Assembly (NCBI GenBank): GCA_014529385.2
Contig: CM043944.1
Span: 171,495,240-171,545,239 of the forward strand
From: Adiantum capillus-veneris
Lineage: Eukaryota > Streptophyta > Polypodiopsida > Polypodiales > Pteridaceae
Direction: 5' to 3'
DNA: 50,000 nt
The translations under genes and the position numbers were made by a program. Numbering within the stretch: the stretch's first letter is position 1; every line of letters starts with the position of its first letter. The notes under the pieces were generated by a model. It did no database searches. It worked only from the letters and a program-made list of their open reading frames with translations, and had not been told where the DNA came from. This document shows positions 9,367 through 21,419 of this stretch, in pieces.

Positions 9367-9439
9367 CCAATGTGGTACTTTAAGTGTGAGAGAAGCTACT
9401 ATACAAGCTAATATACAAGAGATGTAGAGAAGTGATGTA

Positions 9440-12400
9440 CTACCCTACACCTAATTGCTTGCAAAAATGCGCAAAGCTCTCTGAGGGAAGTCCTTTTGTA
9501 AGTAGATCAGCAGGATTTTCTGTGGTGTGAACTTTGACAAGCTGAAGTTGCTTATCCTCGAGCATTTCCCTGATGAAATGATACTTCACATCCACATGCT
9601 TTGTCTTTGAGTGATAAACTGGATTGCGAGCCAATTGTATAGCACTTTGAATATCACAATATAACACAGGCCTCTCTTCTTTGATTCCCAAATCTCTTAC
9701 TAGTCGATTAAGCCAAATTGATTCTTTGCATGCCTCTGATGCTGCAACGTATTCAGCCTCTGTAGTAGACTGAGTAACACAATCTTGTAATCTAGAACGC
9801 CATGATACTGCTCCACCAGCCAATGTAAAGACATACCCTGACGTAGACCTTCAGTTGTCTAAGTCACCTGCATAATCTGAGTCTGTAAAACCCTTTACAC
9901 TTAGCTCCTGACTCCCATAGCATATACGCATACTCTTTGTAGCTTTCAGGTATCTCAATATTCCTTTCACTGCCTCCCAATGTTTCTTGCCTGGGTTTGA
10001 CATGTATCGACTTACTACTCCCACTGCAAATGCAATGTCTGGGCGAGTAGCAATCATTGCATACATCAAACTACCCATTGCAAACGCATATGGAATCTTA
10101 TCCATTTCAGCTTGTTCTTCCTCAGACACAGGACAATCTTGTTTGCTAAGTTTCACATATGGTGGCAATGGAACACTCAATGCCTTTCCCTTCTCCATAT
10201 TGAAACGTTGCAAAACCTTGTCAATATACTCTGTTTGAGATAACCAAATCAACTTCTTTGATCTGTCTCTCTCAATGCGCATACCATGTATATGACTTGC
10301 CTCACCCATGTCTTTCATGTCAAACGATTTTGCCATCTTTGACTTCAAAGCTGAAATTTCTTCCAAGTGCTTGCCAGCAATCAACATGTCATCCACATAC
10401 AAAATAAGGATCAACCAACTACCATCCTTAGCCTTCTTTGTATATAGACAGTGATCGAACTCACTACGTTTGTAGCCTTGAGAAAGCATAAACTTGTGGA
10501 ATTTATGGCACCATGCCCTCGGTGATTGTTTTAAGCCATAAAGACTCTTTAACAACTGGCATACCCAATCTTCCTTGCCTTTCTCAACAAACCCTTCTGG
10601 CTGCTGCATGTAAATTTCCACATCTAAATCACCATGCAAGAACGCTGTCTTGACATCCATTTGGTGCAACACCAAATCTAATATGGCAACCAATGCAAGA
10701 AAGCATCTCAATGTAGTCATCTTGACCACTGGAGAGAAGACTTCATCAAAGTCAATGCCTTGTTCTTGCTTAAAGCCCTTGGCAACAAGCCTTGCTTTGT
10801 ACTTTGGCTGACTATCATGAGCGGTGATCTTATACCTGTAAACCCATTTACAAGGTAGAGCCTTTTTGCCCTGTGGTAATTTAACTAGCTTCCATGTCTT
10901 GTTTTTATGCAGAGCTGTCATCTCTGACTGCATGGCCAATTGCCAATTCCCGGAGTCCTTCATTTGCACTGCTTCCTTGTAACATGAAGGCTCATTGCAA
11001 TCAGTTAACATGACATAGTTCATAGATGGAACAAACCTATCAGGAGGTCGCGTGACACGTCCAGATCTACGCACAATAGGTGGCTCAGGCTCAGCCACAA
11101 CCTGTGGTTCCACTCTATCCTGTCCTTGCTCCTCTTGAGCCCTGACATTTTGTCTTGCACGTGCAGGTCCATCTTCTTGGAAGACAACTCTTCTAATCTC
11201 CTCAACCCTCTCTGGTTTAGAATGATATTTGGATTCATTAAAGTGAACATCATTGCTGCGGACAACCTTTCTGGATTCGGGATCCCAAAGTATGTACCCC
11301 ATCTCACCAGAATTACCATAGCCTAGAAAGATGCACTTTCTACTCTTTGGCTCAATTTTGTTCCTAAATTCCTTTGGAACGTGAGTATATGCCTCACAAC
11401 CAAAGACTCTGAGATGCTTGTATGAGGGAATTTTGCCTGACCATACCATCTCTGGCACTGAATCCTTCTGCAAAACCTTGCTAGGAGATCTATTTACAAG
11501 ATGAACAGCTGTTGATACAGCCTCAGCCCAAAACCCATTTGGCAGCTGTGCATTAGACAACATACTTCTGACCTTCTCTTGTATGGTCCTATTCATCCTC
11601 TCAGCAACACCATTTTGAGGAGGATTGTAAGGAGCAGTAAGTTCACGTTTTATACCTTTTGACTCACAAAAGTCCTAAAAGGCCTTTGAAACACACTCTC
11701 CACCATTGTCAGTGCGTAAGCATTTAAGCTTCTTGCCACTCTGATTCTCCACAAGTGTCACAAACGTTTTGAAAACACTAAACGCTTCATCCTTGTGCTT
11801 GAGAAAGTAAACCCATACTTTCCTTGAGTAATCATCTATAAATGTCATAAAGTAAGAAGCTCCCCCTAGAGATAGGTTAGGCATAGGTCCACACAAATCA
11901 CTATGAACAAGTGCCAACTGTGTATCTCTTCTACTGCTTCTATGCTTATGTGGCTGCTGTGTTTGCTTACCATACAGACAATGTTCACAGAATTCAAAAT
12001 CATTAAATGAAAATCCAGGCAAATAACTAGAACGAGACAAGATTTCCATTCCCTTCTTGGACATATGTCCTAACCGGCTATGCCACAAAGAAACGTTCGG
12101 CTGCTCGGTTACATTCATTACATTTTTAGAGACATTTGATACATAAATCATGTAAAGTCCTCTAGACTTTACTCCATGTGCTACTGTCATAGAACCCTTG
12201 GATATCTTACACATGTTCTGTCCAAAAGTGGTGACGTAGCCAGCATCATCAAGTAAACCTGTGCTAATCAAGCTCTTTGTAATTGCGGGAACATGTCTCA
12301 CATTCTTTAGCGTGAAAGAAGAGCCATTCTGAAACTTCAATTGAACATCTCCAACACCTAAGATCTCACATGTCTGCCCATTTCCTAGCCGAACATGATC

Positions 12401-13420
12401 TTTAGTGGTCACATAAGAGGTAAACTACTCCTTGTTTGGAGACACATGAAGTGATGCCCCTGAGTTTATAATCCAGTCACTCAGTGCATTTCCATCAGAT
12501 GCTGTAAGAAGAGCTGAGTCCATTGTATTCTTCAAGAAGTAGATGTCTCCTGACACTAGACTGTCATCCTCTGCAACAGTGTTTGTCACTTTTATTTCTT
12601 GAATCTTCACTGAGGACTTGTTCTTCTCACCATGGTCTTCAGCTTTCTCTTTGCCTTTTTCTGCTTTCCATTCTCTGCAGTCTCTTTTCATGTGACCCTT
12701 CTTGCCACAATGGTAGCATTCTATGTCACTCTTGCCTTTAGCACTGCGGGACTTGCTACGAGACTGATTCCTCTTTCCACCTTTGTACTTTTCTTTGGTC
12801 CTTCTCCTGACAACTAAGTCTGTTCCTTTGCCTTTGTCCATTGTCTTTCTATTGGTTTCTTCAGTAAGCAGACTTCCTTCTACACCTGCTATGTTCAAAC
12901 CATCTGGAGGTGCATAATTACTCAAAGCTGTGCGAAAAGTGTCCCAACTTTCCGGCAATGTGATCAACAGGAACATAGCTCTAACAGGTTCATCAAACTT
13001 GACACCTTGAGCTGACAACTGACTATAGATTGTGTTGAATTCATTGAGATGATTGGACATAGGTGTCCCTTCTTTCATCTTCAAGTCAACAAGCTTCTTA
13101 AGCCAGTATACCTGTGAAGCTGCAATCTGCTTCTCATAAAGATCACTCAGCTTTAACCATGCTTGATAAGCCGACATCTCGTCTGCTACATTGAAGTAAA
13201 CGCTTTCTGCCAAAGTTAGCATAATGGTAGAAAGTGCCAATTCATCCATTTCGCTCCATTCATCTTCGTCCATATCTTCTGGTTTTATCCCCTTGAGATT
13301 TATAGGTTTTATCTGCTTCTTTTGTACCAACACGTGCCAAATCTACTGCTTCCACAATGGGAAATTGGTTCCATCCAGCTTCTTGATATTGTAAAGAGCA
13401 GTGTCCTGTGATCTAGCCAT
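9440..13420 (-). pseudogene. copia-N gag-pol polyprotein, four in-frame stops
   Basis: One frame runs from ATG at 13420 (MARSQDTALYNIKKLDGTNF) to the stop at 9440, about 1,326 codons. Gag has a CYHCGKKGHMKRDC zinc knuckle (12678-12719). The protease motif reads IINSGASLH, with Asn (12464-12466) where the catalytic Asp belongs. Next come the pre-integrase zinc motif (WHSRLGHM, CEHCLYGKQ) and an integrase with all three acids (HSDLCGP, RTDNGGE, NGVAERMNR). RT has KTAFLHGDLDVEIYMQQPEG and YVDDM, and RNase H has SGYVFTLAGGAVSW and TEAEY, ending at DLLTKGLP. Stops are TAG at 13343-13345, 12425-12427 and 11675-11677 and TGA at 9851-9853. No frameshift separates them, so decay has been by point changes only. 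Copia is certain, activity is excluded without suppression. Confidence 0.95.
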
Positions 13421-14504
13421 AGCTATGCTTCACAATGGTTTACTTTCCTGGGAAAAATTCGGCAGAGTTTCCCCTGTAAACTGACCTCTGAACCAATATC
13501 AACCTGTCAAATGAACCAAGAAAGCTTCAGATTCTGCATAAATTTCGACAGAGTCTCCTTTGTAAAATGGCTCTGGTGTACTCAAAAACAGACCAAAAAA
13601 TAGCTCAAAAAACATTGTCTCTCTGACACTGTAAGCTGTGGGTAAACCTGTCTTGCACCTGTACTGTCTCTGACTGTCCTGTCACTGTCCTGTAAGCATA
13701 GACTGCGACAATGCCTCAACGGTAGTAAAGCAAAGATGCAATCCCAACTGTCTAACTCACAGTCAATACATCCTAGCTGCCTATCTAAGGGTGCTCGAGG
13801 GATCGCTCCAAGACCTGTATCACCGAAAGGATCTCAACATTCGAGAATCCCCCAGCTCAATAAAACCTCACTCGACCCTCAACAAAGGCTGCAGTAAATC
13901 TGACAGTACATAGACTTCCCACAAATTCATACAACCACAAATTTCCCACTATATGTTGTAACCGCTGCGGCGGTTTTTTGCTGCGTGACTCACAGCCAGC
14001 AAACCCTCAACAAACATACATCATTTCTGACAATACATCCCATGTGGAAGTACCTGCAATGTCAGGATGAAATCTGAAATATCGAGCAGCAAACACAAGC
14101 TACCTGATGAACTAGTGGATGTCGCCTACAGTCTGTGTGTAGATGCGCCCGTGTCGTATGTGACACGCCTCCAAGAACTGTGAGCCGTCCTTCGATGTGT
14201 AGACAACCACAAATCAACACTCTGGGAGTGTCGATATCCTCAGCACCTGCAGTCGTAGGCTGAAAACCCCAAATTTGCAGAGTCGGATCTGCACCCGCCG
14301 AGACCACGTAGTCGAAAATGGCCCGCGCAGACCTTTGTCGAAGCCGAACGGTGGCCGAGATGACCTCAAAATGAAATTCTGACAACACCGATCCCTTCGG
14401 ACTCTTCCACAGGATTTGGGGCCGTGTCTTCGCCTATTGAATTTCACTCCAATCTGAGTTGGTGACTCTAGCCTTCTGCAGTGTTGCCCCGAGCCTCGAT
14501 CTGA
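13421..14504 (-). other. copia-N leader (5' untranslated region)
   Basis: About 1.1 kb lies between PBS and gag ATG. ORFs of up to 125 codons occur but show no motif and begin in or cross the LTR, so I treat them as chance. A short GC-rich palindrome (accgctgcggcggtt, about 13961-13975) is the only structure noted. Confidence 0.7.
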
Positions 14505-14516
14505 GCTCTGATACCA
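14505..14516 (-). promoter_or_regulatory. copia-N primer-binding site (initiator tRNA-Met type)
   Basis: The minus strand reads TGGTATCAGAGC, the standard plant site complementary to the 3' end of initiator tRNA-Met. It lies 2 nt inside the 5' LTR. Confidence 0.9.
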
Positions 14517-14518
14517 GT

Positions 14519-14710
14519 TGAAGGAGTACGAGCGGAAGTGCGACGCGAGAGAGAGTACGAGAAGAAGAGCACGACGATATGGTGAAATCACTCTACTGTA
14601 ATGTGTAGAACATAGTGAGTTCTTATTAGGTTTTTACACAAGAATATGTGTACATACCTGGCGGCCCGCCCACTTACCTGGGCGACCACATTGGGCTTTA
14701 TACCCCAACA
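14519..14710 (-). repeat. copia-N 5' LTR (192 bp)
   Basis: It is the same length as the left LTR with about 10 mismatches. It is followed by TAGTG (14711-14715), the right target duplication. Confidence 0.95.
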
Positions 14711-14715
14711 TAGTG

Positions 14716-17692
14716 ATCCCCCCTTATGATAATACAAGCCAAGATGTAAAGCGCCACTCAAGTAGGGAAAATTACTCTTGACAGCCTACCAATGCTTAGA
14801 TCCTGGGCTATGCATACATTTGCTGACTTGTAAGAGTGCAAACTGAATATTTGGCCTCGTGTTGCATACATAAATGAGGCAACTAATAGCAGTTTGGTAA
14901 AGAGTGACATCTGTAGGATCACCAGCACCATGAAGACTCAATTTTAGAAATTTCTCCATGGGAGTGTCAATACGTTTGCAATCCTCAAATCGAAACTTAC
15001 ATAGCAATGTCTCTATGTAACTTTTTTGACATATCAAGGCAATACCACCATCACACTGCTTAAACTATATACCCAAGTAATGATGGAATAGTCCTAAATC
15101 TTTCATCTTGAAAGTAGCATTGACAGCCTTCCAATGCTTAGATCCTGGGCTATGCATACATTTGCTAACTTGTGAGACTGCAAACTGAATATTTGGCCTC
15201 GTGTTGCATACATAAATGAGGGAACTAATAGCAGTTTGGTAAAGAGTGACATGTGTAGGATCACCAGCATCATGAAGACTCAATTTTAGAACTTTTTCCA
15301 TGGGAGTGTCAATACATTTGCAATCCTCAAATCGAAACTTACATAGCAATGTCTCTATGTAACTTTTTTGACATATCAAGGCAATACCAACATCACACTG
15401 CTTAAACTATATACCCAAGTAATGATGCAATAGTCCTAAATCTTTCATCTTGAAAGTAGCATTCAAATCAGTCTTGAATTAAAAAATGTCTCTCATTTGA
15501 TCTAGTGATGAGAAGATCATCTACATAGAGAACCACAAGAGAAGTACATCACCCTCATGCTTTACATACAATGTGCTTTCTGTTGTACTGCTAGAAAAGC
15601 CTTGTTTGACAATATGAGTGTCATCCTTCTCATACCAATCACTTACATCTACACACTTTATCCTCTTGTCCTTTCTTGAACAAATTGCAAGGCTGCATTA
15701 CATAAACTTCCTCAAATATGTCACCATTTAAGAAAGCAGTAACAATGTTTGACAGATGTACATCCCAACCAAAATGAGTTGCCATTGCACATAGAAAATG
15801 CACAAGAGTCATATGACATGTGGAAGCAAAAGTCTCTTCATAAATTATGACTTTTTGCTGTGCATAACCCTTTCCAACAAGTCAAGCCTTGTAGAGATCA
15901 ATCTTACCATTTGGCTTGCATTTCAACTTGTAAACCCACTTTGTACCAATGGCCTTTTTGCTAGGAGGCACATCACATAAAGTTCATGTGTCATTTTATA
16001 TAACTACATCATATTTTGATTGCATGGAAGCTATGCAATTTTTTGAATTCTGTCCTTCATCAAAAGAAAGAGGTTCCTCAATGTTATGTAAGCTAGACAC
16101 ATCCAACGAATAACAATCTGATGCATAAGATGCATGGCAAGAACCTCAACGAGTATGACTAGACATAGGTGCATCCAATTTATTGTCATGCAAAGTATGC
16201 ACTAGCCATTTAGGCATACCTCTAGCATGCTCATTCTCAGCCCTTTCCTTATCAGGTACATTATGTACATGTACATGTACATGTAATAGGCTAATATGTA
16301 ACATTTTTAGAATTCCTCATAGGATGTACATTTTCCACATTAGAATTTACATTCAAATTTGCACCAGTGCAAAGAGGCAACAAAGTCTCATAAATGTCCT
16401 GTGAGTTTACATTAATGTCTCTAGTACATGACAACAAGTGTTGAACAAAATCTTCCACAAACACAACATCTCATGAAACCAAGATACACTTTGTTTGCCG
16501 ATGATACAACTTGTAACCTTTGCTTTCAGCACTATAGAGCACAAAATTACATTTGACAGCCTTATCATCCAATTTTCTGCACTGCATTTGTGGCACCAAA
16601 GCATATGCCAAACAACCAAAAACACGCATGTACTCAATAGAATGCTTCCTGCCATGTCATGCTTCAAATGGAGTCATAGACTGCAAAGCTTTCATAGGAC
16701 ACTTCTTAAGTACAAAGGTGGCACACATGATGGCCTCAAGCCAAAACGAATGCGGCAAAGATTGACTTTTGACCATGCATCGTGCCATTTTTGTAAGTGA
16801 CCTGTTTTTCTTTTCAACAACACCATTTTGCTGAGGCATATAAAGCATTGTACAAAAATGCATTAAATTCATGCGACATATAATTCCCCCATCAATAGGA
16901 ACGGAGGGTGCCCATAGTACATTTTGAGACATTTTCAGTCATAGCCAAAAATTGTTTGAAGCAAATAAATACTTTGGACTTTGCATTAAGCGGATACACC
17001 GATGCATGCCTAGAGTAATCATCAATAAAAGTCACAAATTAAAGGTAATTGCCCAAGGATGGAGTTTACATGGGCCCACAAACATACCTGTTGCAACATG
17101 CATGTGGCCCTAAATGAACCATTATTTGGAAACTTAGAACATTGCATCTTACCCAAAATACAACATTCACAAACATGTTTGACAGGTGCTTCAAGAGGTG
17201 GCAAACAAGCAACCATATTAGATTCCTGCAAACACAGCAAATTGACAAAATTCAAATGTCCAAAACGTGCATACTAAAGTTTTCCATCTGAAATAGCCTT
17301 TGAGTCCACCAATGCATTTACAAAAATCTGCTCACACTTGTCATACAAAGTGAGCTTATAAAGCCCACAAAATAAAATGCCAGATGCAACAGTTTTATCA
17401 TCAAAACTGAGATCGCGTACAGTACATCTGTCATCCACAAAACTGACTATAGGTCCAAGTATAGCAAGTGCAGATATAGACAAAAGATTCTTCTTGATCC
17501 TAGGTACATATAATGCATCAACAAGTGTGAAAGAACTGCCATTTGTAGTAGTTAGCACAATCTTTCCAACTCCTTGAAACGGATAAGAGGCATTTTTGGT
17601 GCAAGTAACTGAATTCCCATGAGGGACAGACTCAAGAGAGGTGAACAAATCATGATGTGAGGTAATGTGCTTTGTAGCACCATTGTCAAAAT
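14716..17692 (-). pseudogene. copia-C pol remnant: protease-like, integrase, RT (copy C1)
   Basis: Read from 17692 downward, it begins with a protease-like FDNGATKHITSHHDLF. The pre-integrase segment follows (YARFGHLNFVNLLCLQ, CECCILGKM). The integrase retains FIDDYSRHASVYPL and QQNGVVEKKNRSLTKMARC, but the second acid region is degraded. RT follows with GTKWVYKLKCKPNGKIDLYK and FGWDVHLSNIVTAFLNGDIF. The RT C-terminal part (MICQKSYIETLLCKF, DTPMEK, NTRPNIQFA) occurs twice. Many stops and frame changes are present. Gag is not found upstream; AT-rich DNA takes its place. Two further copies are at 31757-34447 and 38806-42981. Confidence 0.85.
14781..15462 (-). repeat. 341-bp tandem duplication inside copia-C RT
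   Basis: Units start gacagcct at 14781 and 15122, each encoding the same RT C-terminal segment (CHP-type 'SKCMHSPGSKHW' through 'MICQKSYIET'). The copy at 31757 shares the duplication junction, while the third copy (40440-40790) has one unit. This groups C1 with the second copy. Confidence 0.9.
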
Positions 17693-18012
17693 AAAAACCT
17701 TACCTCTAATCTTAAATTAATTCTAAACTAATCAACTATAAAGCTAAGCCTAATCTGAAATTAATTCCAAACTAATCAACTATAAAGCGAAGCCAAAACT
17801 TATTCTAAACTACATCCCTAATGGAATTTTAAGCTAACTTAAACTAGCCTTGTAAGTAAGTCTAAAGGAAGCTAAACTAACTCTACAAACAACCTTAAAA
17901 AAAGCTTAAACTAACCACCTTAAAACTAGCCATCAATAAAGCTTAAAGTTACATTAAAGTAATCTTAAAGAAACTCTACAATTAACGTCCAATTAAGCAT
18001 TAGATTATAAGA
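17693..18012. other. AT-rich copia-C flank with degenerate CTAAACTAA repeats
   Basis: It contains repeated short phrases such as aaactaatcaactataaagc and cttaaactaacc. It matches 34448-34770 and 42982-43255 but leaves homology at about 18012. No ORF. It occupies the place where gag would be expected. Confidence 0.7.
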
Positions 18013-19150
18013 GAATGTTAATTTTGAGCAAAGATGGAATTTTAAGTCCTCCAAGATACGGAACCCAAAAAGCTATGCAAATTTGTGTATTTACAATTGG
18101 ACTTGATATACACACAATGCTCCAAGGGGCCACACTATAGGAACAACCTCTTCGGGTGGTAGGAGGATATACTCAAGAGAATGCAGCCTATAAGCTTTGA
18201 ACTCTCAACCTTGGGGTTACATTGCAAAGGCTTCACCAACTGAGCTATGCTTCTTGAGTTAATATGAGGCGTCATACGTCCATTGACAAAACCTTTAAAA
18301 ATAGCTCTCAATAAACCATTGGGTTGAAATAAATTACTTTCTGGGGATTCTATCGGTACGTTGTAGGAAATTCATGTCCAATTAATCTCAAAATATAGAA
18401 ATGCTCATGTGTCTAACAACTTTTCCAAGCAATTGGGATGTAATAAAAATCGCTTTCTTATATATTTCTCCCACACTGTATGTAAGATAAATAAATAAAT
18501 AGTAATAATTACTTCTTTTTATTTTCTTAAGTGTGCAAGAATCTCTCTATGAATGAGCTTTTTGCACAAGATGTAGCATTGTAATAGGTTCTATTTGATT
18601 TCTTATGTGTGTCAGAGTTTCTCTTGATAATGGGACTTTTCTGCATAAGATTCATATATCAAATACTACTCCATGTTGTCACATTGCGTAAGCCTTATAG
18701 TTTCATCCACTCGATCAGACCTGTGGCTCCATTGTCCATGCATCCTTGAATCTGTGTCAAGTCTTTATAAACATACATGACAAGATATAGAAGGCTCTAA
18801 AGAGGCGACTAATACATACTTACATCTAAATTTGATGATCCTAATTTGTCATTTGCTACAAGCCATAGGTTGTGTTATGTTCTTTGAGCTTTCAACTATA
18901 GCACCACTGACCTTCGACTCCCAAATCCTTTATGTTTGTCAGTGGACATTATACAAAGAACACAAAAAATAAAATGCTAAATCAATGAAAATAATGAAAG
19001 AAATCGGTATTTGAAATCATACAGATAGAGGAATGTATTTGAAAGAGACATATCTTGTATATATGGTACCTCTTTGACGGTAAGGTGGGATTCATTCAGT
19101 ACTTCTTACTAATGTCATCAAAATTTGAAGTTAATTATTTCATTAGGACA
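18013..19150. other. gene-free interval
   Basis: Apart from the tRNA-like unit at 18170-18265 I see no coding, promoter or repeat signal. It is AT-rich and not duplicated elsewhere in the window. Confidence 0.6.
18170..18265 (-). repeat. tRNA-derived SINE-like unit 1
   Basis: The minus strand reads CATAGCTCAGTTGGTGAAGC (box A form) and, about 30 nt later, AAGGTTGAGAGTTCAAAGC (box B form), the two internal RNA polymerase III signals. No cloverleaf with a proper 3' half is apparent, so it is a tRNA-derived repeat or tRNA relic, not a functional tRNA. Confidence 0.55.
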
Positions 19151-19174
19151 TTAGTTAGAAATACTCTATGTGTC

Positions 19175-19289
19175 TGTGTGTGTGTGCATGCCATTTCCCA
19201 CTTTAATAATAGGTCTTTAGTTCAACTCTCCTCGTTGGTAGGATCTTTAAGGTCTCTTGGGATAGTTTTGTACAATGTTAAAATACTCT

Positions 19290-19322
<33 letters not shown>
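19175..19322 (+). repeat. SINE-like unit 2 with (CT)n tail
   Basis: The order is gtgcatgccatttccc, taggtctttagttcaactctc (box B-like), gatctttaaggtctcttggg, atgttaaaatactcttctt and a pure CT tract (about 19294-19322). The same order is found on the minus strand at 27858-28020, so this is a dispersed family. The CT tract takes the place of the usual A-rich tail. Confidence 0.6.
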
Positions 19323-19325
<3 letters not shown>

Positions 19326-19904
19326 AGAAAAAGAAAAAAGAAATTCAAGGAATGGGTATATTAATTTTTACTTTTATTTTTTATTTGAGAGCCACTACAT
19401 GAAGTTTTCTTTAATTTCTTTATGTTGGTAGAACTGCTTATTGGTGTTGACAAAAAAGTTTTTAACCTTGAGTTCAAAGATTTACTCATAAATTCTTCTC
19501 TAACTAGTGAAAATTGCAAGAAAAAGGAATTAGCATATATATAGCTTATCAAAAATAATTAAGGAGTTTTATTGCAGGGACCATAGAAGGATCGAGATGC
19601 CCAAAAGAGACTAGTGCTTTACCACACTTTAAAGGTTCTCTATATAGCGTAATATAAAATACCCCAAAGTACATGCTATATTTTAATTTTGGGTTTCTTA
19701 AAGTTACCCTGTCCTCAGGACTAAGTAACACAGGGTGTTGAAGGATGTCGGAGCAGTGGGATCGACGTGGGAGAAATGAGACACATAAATAAAATTAAAG
19801 ACACTCAGCCGTTCGATGTGTTCGAGTTTACATTTTAGGTCCTAGATTACTTTTCAACATTTTTGTTTATCTTATATGTTTTTGTTTTTCCCATTTGGAC
19901 AACC
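19323..19904. other. gene-free interval
   Basis: AT-rich DNA with no supported gene. Minus-strand ORFs of 60-63 codons have no recognisable motif. Confidence 0.5.
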
Positions 19905-20100
19905 AAATGCATGCGTGCATGTGGTTAGAGCACCAACCTCTCACAATGGTCGTCTAGGTTCAAATCCTATTCCGTCACCCTCGAGATTCCCCCCTTTAAC
20001 CCCCTTCATTGATCCCACCGCTTGGGGGTTATTAAAGACCCCTGAAACTTAGACATGTGGCTACCCTATCGCTCGTCTAATGTATACATAATAAGACCAC
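19905..20100 (+). repeat. tRNA-derived SINE-like unit 3
   Basis: It has TGTGGTTAGAGCACCAACC (box A form) and TAGGTTCAAATCC (box B) with tRNA-like spacing (about 19920-19970). An unrelated body follows, ending near the ggggttattaaagacccctg hairpin and an AT-rich end. The right limit is a guess. It lies just left of block A2. Confidence 0.55.
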
Positions 20101-20205
20101 TTTATTAGTTTAAAAGGCTGGATCGTTTTGATTAGCTAATGTGATCTAGTACATTTTTGAAAAACGTGATTAATGTCCTCCCAAGATGGAGATGAGGCGT
20201 GGTAG

Positions 20206-20330
20206 AAATCTTAGCTTTCACTTTTGAGTGCAATATTTGTAGGAATTTGCGAACCATTTGATACTCATCGCGGTTATCAAGTTTGAGGATCACTTCTTGA
20301 TAACCTCTTGACAAGCTCTTGACAATGTGA
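20206..20330 (-). pseudogene. Ty3/gypsy gag fragment (block A, copy 2)
   Basis: Second copy of the fragment at 112-290, with SRGYQEVILKLDNRDEYQM and HSKVKAKI. It has one unit of the 22-bp repeat and again faces the plus-strand integrase. Homology with copy 1 starts here. Confidence 0.5.
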
Positions 20331-20386
20331 AATATAATTGGTGAGGGATAACATATGCATGAAGCACTTATCCGAAGCTTGCCAAG

Positions 20387-21195
20387 GCCTATCACCCTCA
20401 AACGGATGGCCAAAGTGAAATAGCTAACGTAACAATTCTTGATCTACTAAAAGCCTATGTAACGGAAGTAGATCAAAGCTCCCAATGGGAGAAGTACTTA
20501 CCGTTAGTGGAGCATGCCTAAATAATACTATACATACCTCCACGGGAAAAGCACCTTTCAAGGTAATTGAGGGAAGATCCAAAAGTCCCCTGCTACGTAA
20601 CGTACACGGGAAGATTTTCGCTACAGATGAGTATATCCAAGACCTACAAGAATCTTTCCAAAAGAATAAGGATGCTATATCTATCTCACACGAGCAAAGG
20701 CAAAAGGCTGCTGCTGATAAGCATAGAAGATCCCAAGCCTTTAAAGAGAATGATTGGGTCTTGCCTAAATTTCCCAAGGCTCAATTAAGGCATACCACAG
20801 GCAAGAATCGTACGGGACACCAAAAGTACTATGCTAAGTTAGCAAAAAGGTACTTTGGTCCCTTCCAGATTCTTAGACCAATCAATGAGATGGCCTATCA
20901 ACTTAAGTTGCCCAATCATTAGCTCATACACAATGCATTCCATGTCAGCCTATTGAAGCCTTACAAAGGAGAGCCATTATTGAAGACCCATTGGAGATCC
21001 AGGACCAAGAAGAGGGTGCTACAACCCGAGTCCATTCTCCGACATGAAGACAAGGTATTGAGAGGCAGTAAGATTATCCAATGGTATCTTATTAAGTTTA
21101 AGAAATATCCTTTTGAAGATGCTAGATGGATGCAAGACATACAATTAAAGGATAACCTAGACATTGTCAATGCTTACAATGCTTCCCTAGAGTAA
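20387..21195 (+). pseudogene. Ty3/gypsy integrase C-terminus and chromodomain (A2)
   Basis: Second copy of 308-1117. The HPQTDGQSE start, TSTGKAPFKVIEGRSKSPL, GPFQILRPI and a chromodomain (LIKFKKYPFEDARW) are kept. A 1-base deletion at about 20521 shifts the frame; this is private to the copy. The long frame then continues to the shared TAG at 20920-20922 and beyond to 21195. The stop at 614 of copy 1 is absent here. The two copies have thus decayed separately since they split. Confidence 0.85.
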
Positions 21196-21419
21196 CCAAA
21201 AATGTTTAAAATGAACAAAGTTTTTGTCTTATAAGACTCTTTTTTTCCTTATTATGCACAAATATTAAGAAGTATGCATGCTTAGGATCAAGTTTGCCGA
21301 GACGTCGTCTTCCAAACACCAAGTAGAGCTTGTCACTCTACTAATGCACATACATGCTTGCGGCAGCTTAGGCTCTCAAGCACCAAATGAATTAGTTATC
21401 CATTCTGGAACAATGTCGT

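Larger units (their letters stand above)
9159..14710 (-). mobile_element. copia-N: complete nested Ty1/copia retrotransposon (5552 bp)
   Basis: The element has 192-bp LTRs at both ends, a 5-bp TAGTG target duplication, a polypurine tract, an initiator-Met-type primer site and a single-frame gag-pol on the minus strand. I count about 10 mismatches between the two LTRs (about 5%), so the insertion is not recent. It sits inside the RNase H coding part of copia-C in the same orientation, and the third copia-C copy lacks it. Order on the minus strand is 5' LTR (14519-14710), PBS, a leader of about 1.1 kb, gag, protease, integrase, RT, RNase H, PPT and 3' LTR. Four in-frame stops and a protease mutation make it non-autonomous. 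Confidence 0.95.

Noticed and set aside
12523-12817. Plus-strand cysteine/leucine-rich ORFs opposite copia-N gag
   Set aside because: Shadows of the minus-strand gag frame.
14062-14591. Minus-strand ORFs of 108 and 125 codons in the copia-N leader
   Set aside because: No motif, overlap with the LTR and PBS, and no place in copia gene order.
16258-16290. ACATGT repeats (also at 33008 and 41577) as a regulatory palindrome
   Set aside because: It lies in copia-C coding sequence (HVHVHVH) in three copies; a short hexamer repeat explains it.
18170-18265. Possible functional tRNA genes here and at 19920-19990 and 25735-25812
   Set aside because: Box A and B resemble tRNA, but no acceptor stem pairing or full cloverleaf could be drawn; called SINE or tRNA relics.
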